64,000 nucleotides of DNA, taken from NCBI GenBank assembly GCA_022885665.1, contig JAGQDJ010000043.1, forward strand, positions 310,001-374,000, read 5' to 3'. This document shows positions 25,101 to 40,100 of this stretch, in pieces. The DNA is from Triops longicaudatus (lineage: Eukaryota; Arthropoda; Branchiopoda; Notostraca; Triopsidae). The position numbers and the translations under genes are program-made. Position 1 is the stretch's first letter; every line of letters starts with the position of its first letter. The notes under the pieces were generated by a model. It was not told where the DNA came from and searched no databases. It worked only from the letters and a program-made list of their open reading frames with translations.

Positions 25101-28100
25101 TGACCTATTTAATGAGATTTTCGTATGTAAATTCTAAGGAAGGTGTAAAATTCCTAAAATTACACGCAATAAATTTTCAAATTGCATGCATATTGATTAG
25201 AGCTTATACAAAGACGTATGTATCTCCGGCGGTTAACATTTTAATACTGTGTGGCTTTGGATATCGCGGAACAAATAGCGTGTAACTTGTTTGTGAGCGT
25301 CTGCAAACAGAACTTGAATAAGAAATATGACACAAACAAAACTAAGCTTAGCTAGCTGAACCGTCGTTATTCTTCTATCTCGCGTAAAAACAGTCAAGCT
25401 TTCTGCAACTGTATTTATGACGCCAATCTGAAGCCGAAGCATCTATTTATGGTGACAACCTCAAGTTGTGTTGTGGTTGCTTTACACCAAGTTAAGGAAA
25501 GTTGCCAAAAGAGCAAAAGATTTCAACCGCAACGCAATCTCTGCAAAAGAGTACCCTGACTACTGTTCGGCGAAACTTGTGTATCTTTCGACACCAGTGT
25601 TTCTTAGGAAGAAGTATAGTTCTCATTGTGTTTGCGCCTTCCCGTAAACATTTTTTTCCTCTTTCTGCGCCAAATATGCTACTTTTTCCGTCTATTCAGT
25701 GCGGCAGGGTACAAGTTTTGGAGTAACGCCCCAGACATAAAATTCGCAATAATTTGTCTTCGCCAGCAACTTATGAGTCCACAAAACTCGTCGAAAGCGG
25801 AGACCCGAAGCTCTAAAAGTTTTCGGTGTAAACTACTATTTTGCCTAACCAACAACGTACTTAAAACCCAAAAAGTTATCATATTTTTACTGGCTGGTGT
25901 TGAAAATGAACAATTTTTTCCATTGTTGGTGACGTGTTGAATAAAGTATGAGACTGTCTACTGCTAAGGAAGCTTTGCTGCCTTTTTCGTTGACATACTT
26001 TGCTATTAGGGTATTAACCTTAGAAGAAAAAGCGGGAGAAACGGTGGACGGACAAAAGAATTACCAGGATGATGAAGTGTATGCACATGGGCGTGGTGTA
26101 CTGGGATAAGACGTAAGACGTAGCATACGGATTCACGTCTCATTGCATTAGCATCAAACTCCCCTTAAGAAAAGCTCCCTTAACTGCCGTCTGCTTTAAC
26201 AGATTTTTTTCATTGTTGTCCTTTTGGATGTTGAACACAGCAATTTATTGCTCCAGGAGGAGGGGGAAAAAATCGTTAAAAATCGCGTTACAAGTGCTTT
26301 CACTTTAACACAAAGGTAAAAAAGATTAATGCAGAAATAAAGCTTAGGAAAGCTCTTAAATTAAGCTGTTCAACTAATCGATTAATTTATGAACATACGA
26401 TGTCTTTGTTCGATGTTAGGCGAAGTTTTTGAACGTAGTCTTAGGAAATATTTTTTTTATGTGTGATTTTTGTTTATGTTTCGAAATCGAATCGAAATTT
26501 GTGATCGCTCCGAAGAATAAAAACATCAGAAGAATTTAGGGTAAAGTTGACTAAGGGGTTAATCGTGTGACGATTTTTCTTTTCTGTGTGAATCATTCCA
26601 CGTGCGGTGCCTTTGCCCCTAGTGCTCCTTATTTGTCGTAATTTTAATCGTCTAATAAAGAACAAGTGCTTTGAAGACAGATTGTACCAGATGTTGGACA
26701 ATTAAGAAAGTACCGTTTCATTTGCATAAGCTTGATTAAAGCAGCTTACAAGAAAAAAGTTCGAAAAATTAGAAGCTTTCAAAGAACTCGAGATCTTGAA
26801 ACAAGCAAGTGTTACTCGTTTACGAGACTTCCATAATTTAATCTTACCTTCTTGCATATAGGTTCAAGATCCAGCGTTAAATTTTCATAAATTACTCTGG
26901 TTTTTTGTTCGGTAAGTAAATTACTTGCGTCAGGCACCAAAGTTAGGCTAAATGACTAGCCGTTCTTTTGGAATAGTCGTTTTTATATTTACACTTTAAA
27001 AATATACGTTTTTAATTATAGAGTATAGCTAGGCTCTCAAATCACGTGTGAACTCCACTCCACCTTTTATGTAGGTTAGTATTAAAAACTTGATTTGATA
27101 ATTTTGCTGGTATTTTTAGAGTTTCTTTTAGGTAGTTTCGAACCGTTTTTTGTCGTGGAAAAGCCTGCGTAGTTTACGAAAACGGATCGTTGGATTTTGG
27201 TGTATTTGTTAGGTAATATTTTCCTGATGATGTAGGTAAGATTTACTTTGTGCGTACTCTAGCACACAAGACAACTTAGATAAACACAACAACAACATAG
27301 CGTAAAGACATTTGGTAATCGATTAGTTCCAGACATAAAGCAATATTTTCTCATTGATAGCTATTAGCATCCCGTGTCAAAAGTTTTCTCAGTTCTTACT
27401 TAAGTGTGACTGATTTAAATGCGATACATATGTGACTTTGTACTTACGTAACTTTGTCTTAAAGGGTAAAATTCTAGTATTTGGAATTTTTCTTTTATGA
27501 AAGAATTGTAAAATTATTAGACTTAGAATTGACATCAATAAAATAATTAATCCTCCTAGTTTGTTCAGAATTTATCCAAGAATTACGTAAAAAAATGTCA
27601 CTCAGGACGTAAATGACGCAAATGTAAGCGGACACTTCATTTCTTTTACACACCTTTTTAACTTTAATTTGTCATGGCGTGTTTTGTTAAAATATCGGGA
27701 AGTCATGTCTTTTAATGAGTCAATGCTACTAAGTCCAAATTCAAGAGATTAAGTTCACATTTTCGGTAAAGAAACTCTAACGGGCTCTGTTTCACTCTGT
27801 TGTTAAACAGAGGAAAGAATCCATGCTTTCTGTGAATCAACGTAAACGACGAGCCAATTTTTATTGAAAATATATTTGTTCCCTTAAATAGTACAAAAGA
27901 CCGTAAATACAAAGTGGATACTGAATTCCTAAGAAATTATTGTGAAAAAGAAGCAGAGAGAAAATAACATAAAAATATTTCTTCTGTAAACTGAAAGGTT
28001 GCCCTTGCTTATTCATATTTCTTGCAGATTTCTTTCGTTACAATTCTAGTATGAAGTGGGAGGAAAATCTCTTTTCCCAGCTCGTAAAGGGCAACTATGC

Positions 28101-31100
28101 TTTGTGTCCGAGTTGTGATTTTTTAAATTTTAAGTTTTCCTCCAAACCTGGCTTCTGAGTTTTCTTTCTAGCACTTTCTTCCCCACCCTGCCCCCAGTAA
28201 AGAAATGAAAAACGAAATATACAAGGCCCACAGATGGAAGGAGGTTGCACTGTACGGACGTTCTAGCTTGGCATGAATGTCTGCTACTTTTGCTTTATGG
28301 TGTACTGTCTCCACTCCACTTGCCTCCCTACTTTTACTGGCAACAATGGGAAAAGAGTGAGAGACCTGTGAGAGCATTATGCAAATTAGGCTTTGTACAA
28401 TCTTTTCAACAGCTTAGAATAATAAGGCCATCCATTTCATACGAAGAAGAGGCGCGTGCCATCCGACGCCCACCATCGCTTTTCTTGGCGCGTATTTTTT
28501 TATCCTTATAGCCTAAAGACGGAAAAAATGTGGTTGTATAAAGTGTCGTCTAGTTAGATTTTTGTCATCTTAAGGCGGGTAAGAATAACTCTGTGCACTA
28601 GAGACTTAGAGATAAGTAGGGAAGTGGTAAAGATTTAGAGAAGTTGGAAAGTAAGCCAAGAAACAAGTGCTACCATTCGGGGCACAGATCGTAAGTCCAC
28701 CGATTCTATAACCTTTCCCATGTTGATGAACAACTTTGATGTATTAGAACTTAATGCGACGTCGTAAGATTTCGAGGAGCTTTCGCTTAAGCTGTGAATA
28801 TGGTAGGTCGACTTAGACTGACATGTAAGAAGCAATCTAAAATAGTAAACGGTATTTTGGTATAAAAAGTGAAAAATAACCACAAGTACGTAAGCGCTCC
28901 TGGACGTTAGAGAAAGAAAAGCATTAGCTTTTACAGAAATGACATCACTGAGTTGAGGACAGCACGTACCGAACATTTGTGGGAGCTTACATTAGAAACC
29001 GAATAGCATTGAAGGCTGCGTTGAGGAAATTTCATAAAGATTGTTGCCTATTGTTCGAGTGTGTTTGGAATCTAAAGTCTTAGTTAATTATGTCTACAAT
29101 TTTCAGTCGACAAATTTCCCTAAAAGTCTTTTCGAAAATCTTCCAGAGAAATTTCGATTGTACAGACACTGAGAAACTAGTAAAAGTAACGGATCAAACT
29201 AAGTAACGGATCCAAAATTTCATTTTTGTATTAGAGCTCAGCGTAGGCATTCACCTATTGCTGCTAACGTAGATTATCTTCCGTGTTGTAAAACCAAATT
29301 CCTATGACTAGAGTTGTGTTGGAAAGGTATAATGCTTTCATATTACTCTCCAACATAGAACTAAGCACAATTTTTTTTTGGAAATTATTTATTTTACAAG
29401 AGTGCGAAAATCCCCTGATGATTTTTTACTATTTACTTACGAACAGCGTGAGCATTTGCTCTTTGCTGGCTTATGTTGTAATTCCATATATATTTTTCTA
29501 TTCATTCTATAGTAATCATAAAGTCGAAAATGTTACTAATTTCTTAGAAAATATCTCAGTAGCATCGATCACGTGATTAAAGTTCAGTTCTTTAACGTCA
29601 GAAAGTATTTGAAGAGCTTATAACTTTTTTAATATTCAATCGCTCACAATCGTTTTCTGTGTAATTTGTCAATTCAGAGAAAGCGTTCCCAAGTTGCTGT
29701 AAAAAATTAGCACGTAAACGTAGCTCCATCTGTGGAGATACTCTTAAGTACAGTCTCGATCCGTTCCTCGATGACGTCCATTGACAGACCCTTGTATAAG
29801 CTAAACAGCCTACAAAATATCGCACAGATCAGGGTTGATTACGTCAGTAGTAAAATGACGCATATTATGGAAACCCTAATGTAAGTTAAGTCATTTTTTT
29901 CTAGTCTCTTTCAACCATGTTCGATATGACAGTAAAAAAAAAAATTATACGAAGGCAATATTCTTCCCCTCGCGTAGGAATGTAGTGCGAAGGCCACAAC
30001 TCGTGTAATTGGAAATTGGGTCAGTGGAGTTCTATTGTGACTTTTTTTGCCGCCTTTGACCACGGAGGAGGAACCTGCTGTGCACTTGAGTGATAGAAGA
30101 AAATCTGGCTCATGATCTTGGCACATGTTGCTGAAAGCAGCACAGGCAGCTGTTATTGAAGAACGAATGGTTAGTAGCAATAGAACTCGTGTTGGCTATT
30201 GTTGCTTTATTTCTCTAGAGCTTTGCCTTTTTTATTGGCTCTAGTTTAGTCAGCGGCGAGATGAATTTTTTGGGACTATGCCGCGATTGAAAAATGTCGA
30301 CCAATTTTCTTGATAAAAGGATACAGGATTGTTGCGATGGTGCGGCGGCAGGAATCTCCGAAAGTCCGCAAGCCTTTATATATATTTATGTTATCAGAGG
30401 TAGAAGCTCGTCCTTCCCTGACGGCCCGACCATTGAATAAGCAAGATTTCTTTTGTCTTTTGCCAAATGCGCAGCACAGATACCATCCATAAATACATGA
30501 AGTTAGGACAGAAATTACTATGAGACAAATTCATACTGAATGAAATCAGACATTTATGGGAAACTTCGGGGAAATTTTACGAGTTATTATTTCACAAACG
30601 TTGTAAAATTCGCCGTTCAGCTGTAACAATTCGGGTTCAAATTTCGTTATTAATTAGAGCGAGAGCAGTATGACCGTTCTAGTTTTAAACCGGCATCTTC
30701 ATTTTTTTTTTTCGTCTGTTAAAAAGCCAACGTATGCAAAGATGACGGAAGTCATAAGAAGGTTGAAGCTCTCAAAGGATATCAAATATGCAACTTCCTG
30801 TAGCGCTTGTCTCATTAAATGAGCAATGTAACGTGACCTTACTCCTTACAAAATTTATAAACTTTTTCCTTTCTCTTTTTGCGTGCTTTCTTCGCGCTGT
30901 ACAACTCTGTTAAGCTATGATCAGATCACAGTGAAAAGTTCGCCAGCTTTCTTTTTTTCACATCTCGTAGTTTTTAATCTTTGGTGGAAGAAAAACGAGC
31001 AGTAATGAAGCTTTGAGCTCCTTGACTTGGCAATAAGAAAGAACCAAATCTGTTTTGAGAAAAATATCTTCCCTACTTGCTGCATCTATTTAATGTGTAC

Positions 31101-34100
31101 GCGTAGTTCCTAACTTCTTGTTTGTTTAGGTTACTTATTTTTCATGAAGGCACGATATCCGGCTTCCTTTTGTATTGAGCTAGTCATGATTGTAATGAAT
31201 TGTATAACTAGCAAGAAAGGGGTATTGAATAGGTAAAAGGACGTTCATTAAGGATCGATTTAGGTGGATTATAAGGAAAAGGCAAAGGGGGGGTGATAGT
31301 GAGGAAGAGCTTATGGTGTTCATCGACGTATCACATACCGGCCAAAGAGAGAAGCGTCCCGCTCCGCACGGAGGTGTATGTCTGTGTATTGATCGGAAAA
31401 AGGAAAACCAGGCAGTAAAGAGACGTAGTTTCGTGAAGAAACGTCTCTTGTCGCCTTATTGTGTACATAGAGACCTGGTGACAAATAACAAGGTAAATCC
31501 CTCGTTCCCTACGATCAGGTGTGTGAGTTAACGGTTGTACATACTCGTAAGCTGCAGGGCAAGTATAGCACGGTATAACGAACAGCTCATAAGACGAAAG
31601 TAGAAATTGCGGTGCAATCCAGTCATTGTCCATTTCTTCCCCGTCACCCAGTACTTGACCAAGATAGAGACGAGCTAGACCTTCACCCAAGGAACGGAAC
31701 TCTTCTTGGCTTGAGTTTCCGGGGACTAGTAGTTCTAAAACTCAACCAGGAAGCTGGCATCAGGAAGTTGTCAATCTAGTTGACCATGAGTGACGCAAGG
31801 TGTCAGTGGTGGTGCGTACATATCAGCATCGTTCGTCTTCCCTGATGGGCCGATCGACGGCTGTGCTGGGCATAAGTCGTCGATTGTGTTGTTGGCTCCT
31901 GGTGGGCGCTCAACAAAGACGACGACGCGAACGTAACAAAACAGTACGGTTCCAAACAGTCGTTGACACTATTTCCTACAGCGCGTCCAACACAGGCTCA
32001 CAAGCGTCGGATTCTTGTGCTGTTTTCAACGAAAACCAGGTGTGTATCACAAAAAGAAGGGAAAATGAAAAAAAAAGGAAGAGGAGTTTTTACGATCGCT
32101 TTTTGAACCCTTTGGCACCAATCTACGGAAAATCGCACTGAAGACTTCAGCATTCTTGCCTTTTCCTTTTTAGGTCTCGCTTAGTTTATGAGAGATGCGG
32201 ATTTTTGTTTCTGGGGTGTGAACGGAAAAATAAAAGGACTTTTTCTTTTGTGCATTAAGAGTCTTTTTCGCGCTTCGAATGTGAAATCTGAAAGCTAGAA
32301 GCAAATAGCACCTCACCCGCTGGCGGTTTACTTATGAAAAGTGAACAGAGTAAGTGTACATATGCACGGAAAATATCGTGCATTTTTTCTTTTCATTTTT
32401 CAAATTTTCACGATTGCCGTTACTGGTGCAAATATCCGGTATCTCTCTTCGTACTTTTTGTCAAATTTCTGTAGAACCAAAAGTAATTTTATCCAAGCGT
32501 TTGCTCCACAAACAACGGCAAAATTTAAGTACATCGATGGTTATTGAAATGGCTAAATTGTTGTTTAGGGCAATTTGCTGGAAGTTCCGGGCTTGCTTCC
32601 GGCTTTTGTCATTCCAAGCGTTTTTTCGGGATTTATCCAGTGATGCTTTCGTTTCCGCAATGATGGTGCGTCAAAAGTGAGGAACCGAAACGGCCGTGAA
32701 TAGAATGAGCAAGGGAAGTTCGAGGGAAGAATGGGACGATTCCGACCACGTGTCGACTGCAGCGCTTATGTTGCAACCTAAAGAGCACACATTGAGTCGA
32801 ACGATGAACTTGGCCTTTGAAAACGAGCTGGTTACAAATGCGTTAATGTTAGACCGTGGCCGAAACCGGTGAAAAAAATCGAAGGACTAATTACGCGTTT
32901 TTTTTTTTTCTCGTACATATCCAGAGTTGCATAAACATTTTATAGTAGTACCGTGCATTTTCTACAAAGTTTTTTGTAATGTTATCCTTGTTGGATGGTA
33001 TACTCCTAATATCCAAGGCCTATTTCTTTGCGTATTCTTAGGCGTATCTTAATATTTTTATTTTACTGTCATAATTTTCTACAGAAAGGCCATCTAGCTC
33101 GGGGGAAAAAAACTTAGCTTGCATATAATACGTTGAGGGTAATTTGCTCCGTTGACGCCTGTTTCAAAATTGTAAGAAAAGCATTCACTTCGTTTTTCTT
33201 TCCTTATCTACGAGATAAATACAACTAAAAATGTACATCAGAACTTAAAGCATACTTGCATCATCCGGTAGACATAGAAGTTTTCTTTTTTTCCTCTGTT
33301 TTGGCATATATTGAGAATAAAAAATGCTTTTCGTGTAAAGTTACGTGGAAAATGGTTCAGTCAAGGAAAATGAAAGAAGTGCCAAGTGAAGGTGAAGAAA
33401 TGGTTCTTCTTGATCCTGTAAGTCTGGATCCGATCCCTGGATTCCACATACGTTGACTCTGGCGAGCATATATAAATCGGACGAGTTCCGTTTCAGCTTG
33501 AAGGCTAAAATTAGATGCAAAGCGAGAGAGTTAGAATTTGAGCTGTTGGCTGCACTGTACTCTATTACAGTTCCTGTGCAAGATACGAGAGAAAGGGCCA
33601 ACTTGTTTCGTGCACCTTGGTGGAATGCTGTTACCCCTTCCTCTTTCGCCCGTGAAATTACTCGTTTTGCCGATTGTATGCTTGATGGACTCAGTGGTGA
33701 TTTAATTAGGGAAAACCAACGCGAGATTTGTTTTCGGGCACAATTGGCATTCGTGGTTTGCCAACTTGGTTGTGCGCTTATGTGTTACCCGTTCACACTA
33801 CGATTACATCCCTTACGAACTGGTAAAATTTATCGTTAGATGAATGCACTAGGGACTTCAGGGAATCCCAATTCCGTAACTTGAAGCCGAGCCGTATAAA
33901 ACAAATAGATCTTAGATCGTGTGTGTCAGTTCGAGTTTATTTATACCGAGCACTTCATGAAAAATCTCGTCTCACCTCATATTGGACTAGGTCAAGGAAA
34001 CACAAAATTTCGTAACAGAAGCCAGCCGGAGACATCCGAAGAAGGCTAGAACTTTGCGTTGCCCTAGATGCATTTGGAAATTGGTGCACGGCAAAACAAG

Positions 34101-37100
34101 GAAAACAAATCCGCGGAAACTGAAAAAGGAGCCTTTACAGCAGTGCATGAGCCCAACTGTGCCAAGTTAGCCTTTCGTTTATAGTACCCTACCAAGTCAT
34201 TAAGGACGTAAGGACATTGAGCATAGGAGATCGCAAGTGTTACTGCTAGATGGCGTAAGGATCAAAGAATTGTTCTTAATCCACGTTCACCATAGGCACC
34301 TGTAGCCTTGTGTTGTGTGGATAATGTGTTTTTAACCCATACCTGTCTGTGTGGGGTTTTGGGAGAGGGGAGGGAGACGCCAGACCTGTTTCGGTTGGGT
34401 CCTTCCCACGTTTTCGTTGTTGCCTTGAGCAAAAACTGGGAGACCTGAGCTGACTGTCAGGGGGGTTGGCTTGTCGTTGCTCTGAGTAACATTCCGAACC
34501 ACCTCAGCAAGCATCCAAACCAAGCCATGGTTAGCAACAGCCTTGTAACTAACGGTGGTAACGGTATTTTGCTCAGAAACGCTGGAACTTCAATTTTTTA
34601 GAGTTCAGTTCTTAGCTTGAGCTTTACCACTTTCTTTTAAAAAATAAGAGTGATGTGGACGTGTGACAAGTGGCAATAGCCTTAATAACGTGTACACTTG
34701 TGGCTGTATCTTTGGAATTTTTCCTCCCTGTGCCGTGCTTGAAGGATTGTGACAAGCACACAAGTGAACGCCTCTTGGATGTTAGTTTAATGATAAAGGA
34801 TAACACAGCAGTATTGAATGTTGTCTAATTAAGTGCCATTAGCTAAGTTCAAGGAGTGGATTTAAATGGAGTATAAAAAGTCCTGAAAACAAATCAAGTT
34901 GTAATCAAGTTAGTAGTTTAATAAAAACAAGTTGGGGACGCTTGTTCGATTTCCAAGTGCCCAAGCTCTGCTGTCTATGAGAGACAGAAAGAGTAAGAGC
35001 TGGAAGGAGTGTTAAAAACGACTGCAAAGCGGGAAAAAGGAGTGCAAGGAGGAAGTTCAAGTGGGCGTGATCGTGGACAGTCAGTGCAGCATGAAGAACC
35101 GTAACAAGGTATTTTTTTATCACCAGTATCGGAACAATTGGGTTTTTAACCCCTGTCAAAGTGCAAAATACCTTTTAGCACCAAACATCACCTAAGGCTT
35201 AGAGCCAGTTTCCTCACGAGAGAAGAGATGGAGGTTATAAATAGGTAAAAAGAAGTTAGCGAAATTCCCGAAAAACAGGCTTGAAACCCGTGAAATAAGT
35301 TTACAAATTTGGCAGCGGTTTGAAGAAACTATTTGTTGAAGTAAAGGTATCGTAACAGCAAATGATCTGCCATAACCCTTGCAGGTACTTTCCTGATATA
35401 TGCCCCTCCTCGATTTCAGAAGCGATTCCAGTGGGTACAAACAGCACCAAACTTACAAATAAACATTCCTGAACGGAATGTCGCCCCAAGCTAACTTGGT
35501 TAACTAAGTTAACCTAATTTAACGTAACAAAACTGACCTGTCTTTTCCATTAAGTTTCTTATAGTTTGCAACGCGCGCATGACATAAATGCGTTAAAATT
35601 GGTTAAATTAGGTTAGATTTTGTCAGGTTTACGTAAGTTAAGTTAATTTTAGGGTGGAAAACTATGAATCAAGGGGAGGGGATAAAAGAAATCACCGTCT
35701 CGTAAACTAATGTGTAGTAGAAATCCGATCTTATCAATCCCGAAACTCGATTTTCAACCATTTCCACAAACATCCTTCTTCGTCAGTAATGAGCTTTAGC
35801 GCTGATTTAAAAAAAAATATATTCATGGGTAGTTTGAAATATTTTTATGGTGGTCTTTCAACAGTGTAGCCTAATTACAGTGTAAAAATGATTTTTTATC
35901 CCTATTCTACGTTTGATTTATTTATAGTATTCTTAATGCACTAAAACACGTGTATATAACTTAAATCAATTATTCGTCTTGTTTGCTAGCCCCCGTCCCG
36001 ACCGGTTGGTCAAATGGGAGTTTCACTATAATTTAATATTTGGAATTTAAGTGAAGTCTGCAGTAATAAAATAATATTCGATATTATAGTTTATGTTCGA
36101 AAATTACTGTGTTCACAGAACAATCGTTGCAGACCAGTTGTGTCTGAATGCAATAAAAGTTATCAATAAAAATAATATATTACGTTACGTGCTATGAAAA
36201 TCTACGTGTATAAAGTTAGTATTATATTAAAATGCTGTTAAATAGAAACATAGAAACTACTGCAAAATTAATTTTCAATTTTTGTACATGCTGCGTCGTT
36301 GTCAGGTTGAGTTTGTACCCTTTAAATGGGTTTGTGCAGAGTTCATTACCGTAACTACATTTTGCCCGGGAAAGGCTTGATACCTGATTATAACTCACTA
36401 GCGTAGAATAGCCAAGGTAGTGGCTGAAGGAAAATGGTTGCAAAGTCTTCAAATAGTAATTTCCCGCAAAAGACTACAACATCGGTTTGTACTTTGGCTC
36501 CTGAGAGAGAAGGTCACTATGCTAATAAGATTAGTCATATTGAATAATGTTATATAGAACAGAACAGAATTTGTTGTTAGCGCCTCTTCGAAGACGAGCT
36601 CAACATATTCTTTTTCTAAGCGAAAATGATAAATGTGAAATGCGCTTGACGTAATGCATTAATGTATTTTATAAACTCCGATTTTGTAAACTGGTTGAGA
36701 TCGGAGTTTTGTTTGTCAAGTGGATAGTGGGGAAAAATCAGATCACGTGTTTATTATAATAGAAATGTTTAAAACATTCGAGTAAGGATTAGTAGGCGTA
36801 AATAAGTTGCATTTCTATACCTAAATTGTACATTTGTGAAATTATTATAGTAATGCTTTCCGTGAGTAAGTGTTTAAACATCAATGTAAGAAACCCACTG
36901 TTAACAAAGTATCTTGCCAAGGTGGTTTACCTAATAAAGAACTTCCATTATAGGGGTTGACAAAATCGAAGTTCGACTGCATGTTCTTCACTGTACAAAA
37001 GCTTTCGAAGTTTAGTCAGGTAAAAAAGTTACGTAAGTTTTAACGGTATAGTAATGCTGTAGAAGTCCTCTTATTTGTTCGGTGGCTCCATGCGTTAGGT

Positions 37101-40100
37101 CAGATTAAGAGAATAACCCATTAGAAAAGCAATGGAAACAAAATTATAAAACTTTCATTGGATTTCGAAATAAGGCGATTGAAGACTTGAATTCGAACAC
37201 CGTGTTATTATAGCTTTCAAGCTTATGATTCAGGGGCATTCTTCTTGAACTTTAAGCCACTTGAGGACAAATTATCCAACCATAATCAGTAGATAGTCGA
37301 AACGTTGTAGTTTTTCTACTATTTGTTCAACTATGCTTACATTTGAATAAGCAGGAGAATGGGTTCATGGTAGAGCTAGTTATGAAATATGACGTGTAAA
37401 AAGAAGGTTCAACAAGATAACTTCTGTTGTACTAGGAACACTTAATGGCGCGATGCTGGAATACGTGCTGAGATCTGAAAAATTTTATATAATAAAACTT
37501 GCTTTCCTTCACTTAATTACTGAATCATTTATTAGTTATTGATGGCAAAGTGTTACATGTATCAGTAAAAATTTTATTAACAAGGGGCTTTTGGGCGAAA
37601 ATTGTGACTCTCTTGGACTGTTTTATTGTGCGAAGCATTGAAAACCTGTGTGGCTCGTAAACAGTGGAGTGTTTAGGAAAAATAGTGCTTTTCGCTGTGG
37701 CGTACGACACCTTAGTGGAGCTTTATTTAAGTTAATGACGAGCGTCAGGAGATCTAGGCTAGCATTAAGTACGGTACGTGGCGCAGTATGGGGTTCTGCA
37801 CTTAGGGAATATGAAAGCTTTTTGAAAGATTGTAAAATGTGCCGTATTTCACAAAGAAATGTTTTCGAAAATTGTTTTATTACCAGAAATTCAGTATTAG
37901 CAAATGCGGTTCACTAATGATAGTCATTCAATTTTTTTCTTAATTTTGTATTTTGTCCAAAGATACAGTAGCATCAAACATCTGTACTTCATGTGTGTAT
38001 TTATTAAGTTCATGCAATGGGCAATTAAAAGGTATTAATAGATCTTTTGTCAATTAATGTATAGGCGTCGTCGCTTAATACGATGTCGTTTGTTCGAGCT
38101 GTTGTCTGACAATGTTTGGTATTGAAAAACGGTAGATTATATCGGATGAATCTTAGTTGTTGCGATATGAGTAACATATCTTTTATTGGTCTTCTCATTG
38201 TAGGCAGCAAGAGCTGTTAATAACGTTAACCACGGTCACACTAAACGTCGAAGACTCTCATTAACACACGATGAGATGGGGCGGAAATTGAAAACGACAA
38301 GAAACCACTGACAGAAATTCAAGTCCTGGGAAAATGACAGAAATGTGTTTAGGCGCTAAAAAAAATATACTACCCTAAAGACATTTGTAGCCTATCGCAT
38401 CAACGGAACATGAAAAATAAAATATTAATATAAAAATAGCGATTAATAACGAGTTTTCATGTCATGTTCATAGTTGTGAGAAAGGGGCTCTACGAAACTG
38501 ACATTCTGACAAGCCGAGTTTCGTAAATGTATTCACGCTTGGGTAGACGCCAAGAGTGCGTATAGAAAAAAAAGTTGCATTAACAATTCTTTCGTACATA
38601 GTGAAGAGTAGCGATCACTTTTGAAATCTTGTTTCACGTGAGATAGCGTTACCTAGGTAACTTGCAGCTTTTATCTTACAAGCAACGGTTATATACGCTC
38701 GCGCCAACTTGCACGCTGTACAATGTAAGGCAACTGCCCCAGAATATTGGAACTTGAAAGCTTTAAGGTGTGGTCGGGAATTATTCCACACTTTGACACC
38801 CGCTCGTTTTTTCACTCCTTTCGAGGAGCTTTGCAGCGATGTTTGTAAAGTAGTGAGAAAGGAAGATTCCTCAATTGTTCTTCGGTTCTGGTTTCAAGTG
38901 TTCCTTCGCATGTGTTTAGGCTACTTTCTCAGAAAACATTGACTTCCCTGCTTCTTTTCTTTTGAGTGTCTGAAGCTGTGGACTGTGATGTGGCGGCAGT
39001 TACGTTAAAAACAACACAAGCAATCTTTTAGAAGAAAAAATAGTGATTTTCTTTATATATAAAAAAAGAAAATCAGCTGAAAAGGAAATATTTGGATTTG
39101 AGCCCAAAAGCTTCAAATTTTTCAGTGCCTGATCCTTCTTCCGTGCCAAAAGAACACGTTCTGTCTGTATATGAAAAGATGGCCAAATCGTGGCGCAAGT
39201 GGAAATCTTTGTGGTCCGTGCCCCCTGTGAGTCACACATTTCATCTCATTCTCTGCTAGTATTTGTAGCCACTCTCTTAGGAAAGAAGGATTCTACCCGG
39301 GAGTTGGGGAGACGGGAAGCTGCGATATGGCCCGAGAAAAATAATGTCAAAAAAGGGGAAGAAAATGGCTTCGTTAGGAATTCTGAACCAGTTTTCAGTC
39401 CTCACGAGCCTAAAGGGAAAACATCTCTGGGTAGAATTGTTTGGCCTGAACTTGGTCCTAATCAGCAAGATAAAGTTAGCTGGTGACCCGAGTTGGGCTC
39501 TCTTTTATGATTTCCGTACAAAGTGAAGCAAAACGCATTTCCTGTCGTCGGGCGTTATTGTTTTGGATGAAATTAGGTTACAGTACATATGAGGTGAATG
39601 TTTGCATTCCTTTCCTTATCTTTATTTTTTCTCTGTTTTCTTTTGTAGGCAAATCAACCGCATTCCTTGCAGTTTTCGGACCGATATGTAAGTTGCCTTT
39701 TTATTTCGAAAAGAAATTGTATTATATTTCACTTCTTGATAAAAATGTTATACCCATAGTAACTTTCATTTTATGTTTCTATTGGACTTTTTTCTTATAT
39801 TTTTATTGGACTAATTATAGTTTTGAAATATGAAAATTACTTTCTAGAAACTCATACATGGCAACTATCAACGGTCTTTTCTCAAGTTTTTTTTCTTTCT
39901 TTTTTTGTGTCTATTTTAAATTACCTTGCTTTTTAAGTAATTTTCTATTAGCTTTTTCATGCTACACGAATGTATTTTATTTACTTTTTTTGTATGTGTC
40001 TAGTGCTTTTCTTTACTTTTCTTATATCTATCTACTGTTTTGTTTCTTTCATCTTGGAATTATTGTCTTTATTTTCGTCATGTTTAATTTAATTTTAGTT

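Larger units (their letters stand above)
23502..39648 (+). other. dlg1 intron 2 (16.1 kb)
   Basis: The longest intron, mostly AT-rich with no recognised domain. It holds a short pogo-like element (24838-24939), a possible degenerate pogo-like element (36665-36980) and a GTTAA-rich inverted repeat around 35512-35613. A GC-richer block at about 31.3-32.05 kb and a short candidate alternative first exon at 33352-33417 are described separately. Because both flanking junctions are phase 0, any phase-0 cassette or alternative first exon here could be spliced to exon 3 without a frameshift. Confidence 0.6.

Noticed and set aside
33453..33839. 128-aa plus-strand open frame in intron 2
   Set aside because: Looks protein-like in composition, but I recognise no motif, its frame overlaps another open frame, and no splice sites link it to dlg1.
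35512..35613. GTTAA/GGTTAGA-like sequences suggesting telomere repeats
   Set aside because: Only a short, imperfect inverted repeat (ACCTAATTTAAC and its complement); no tandem telomeric array.
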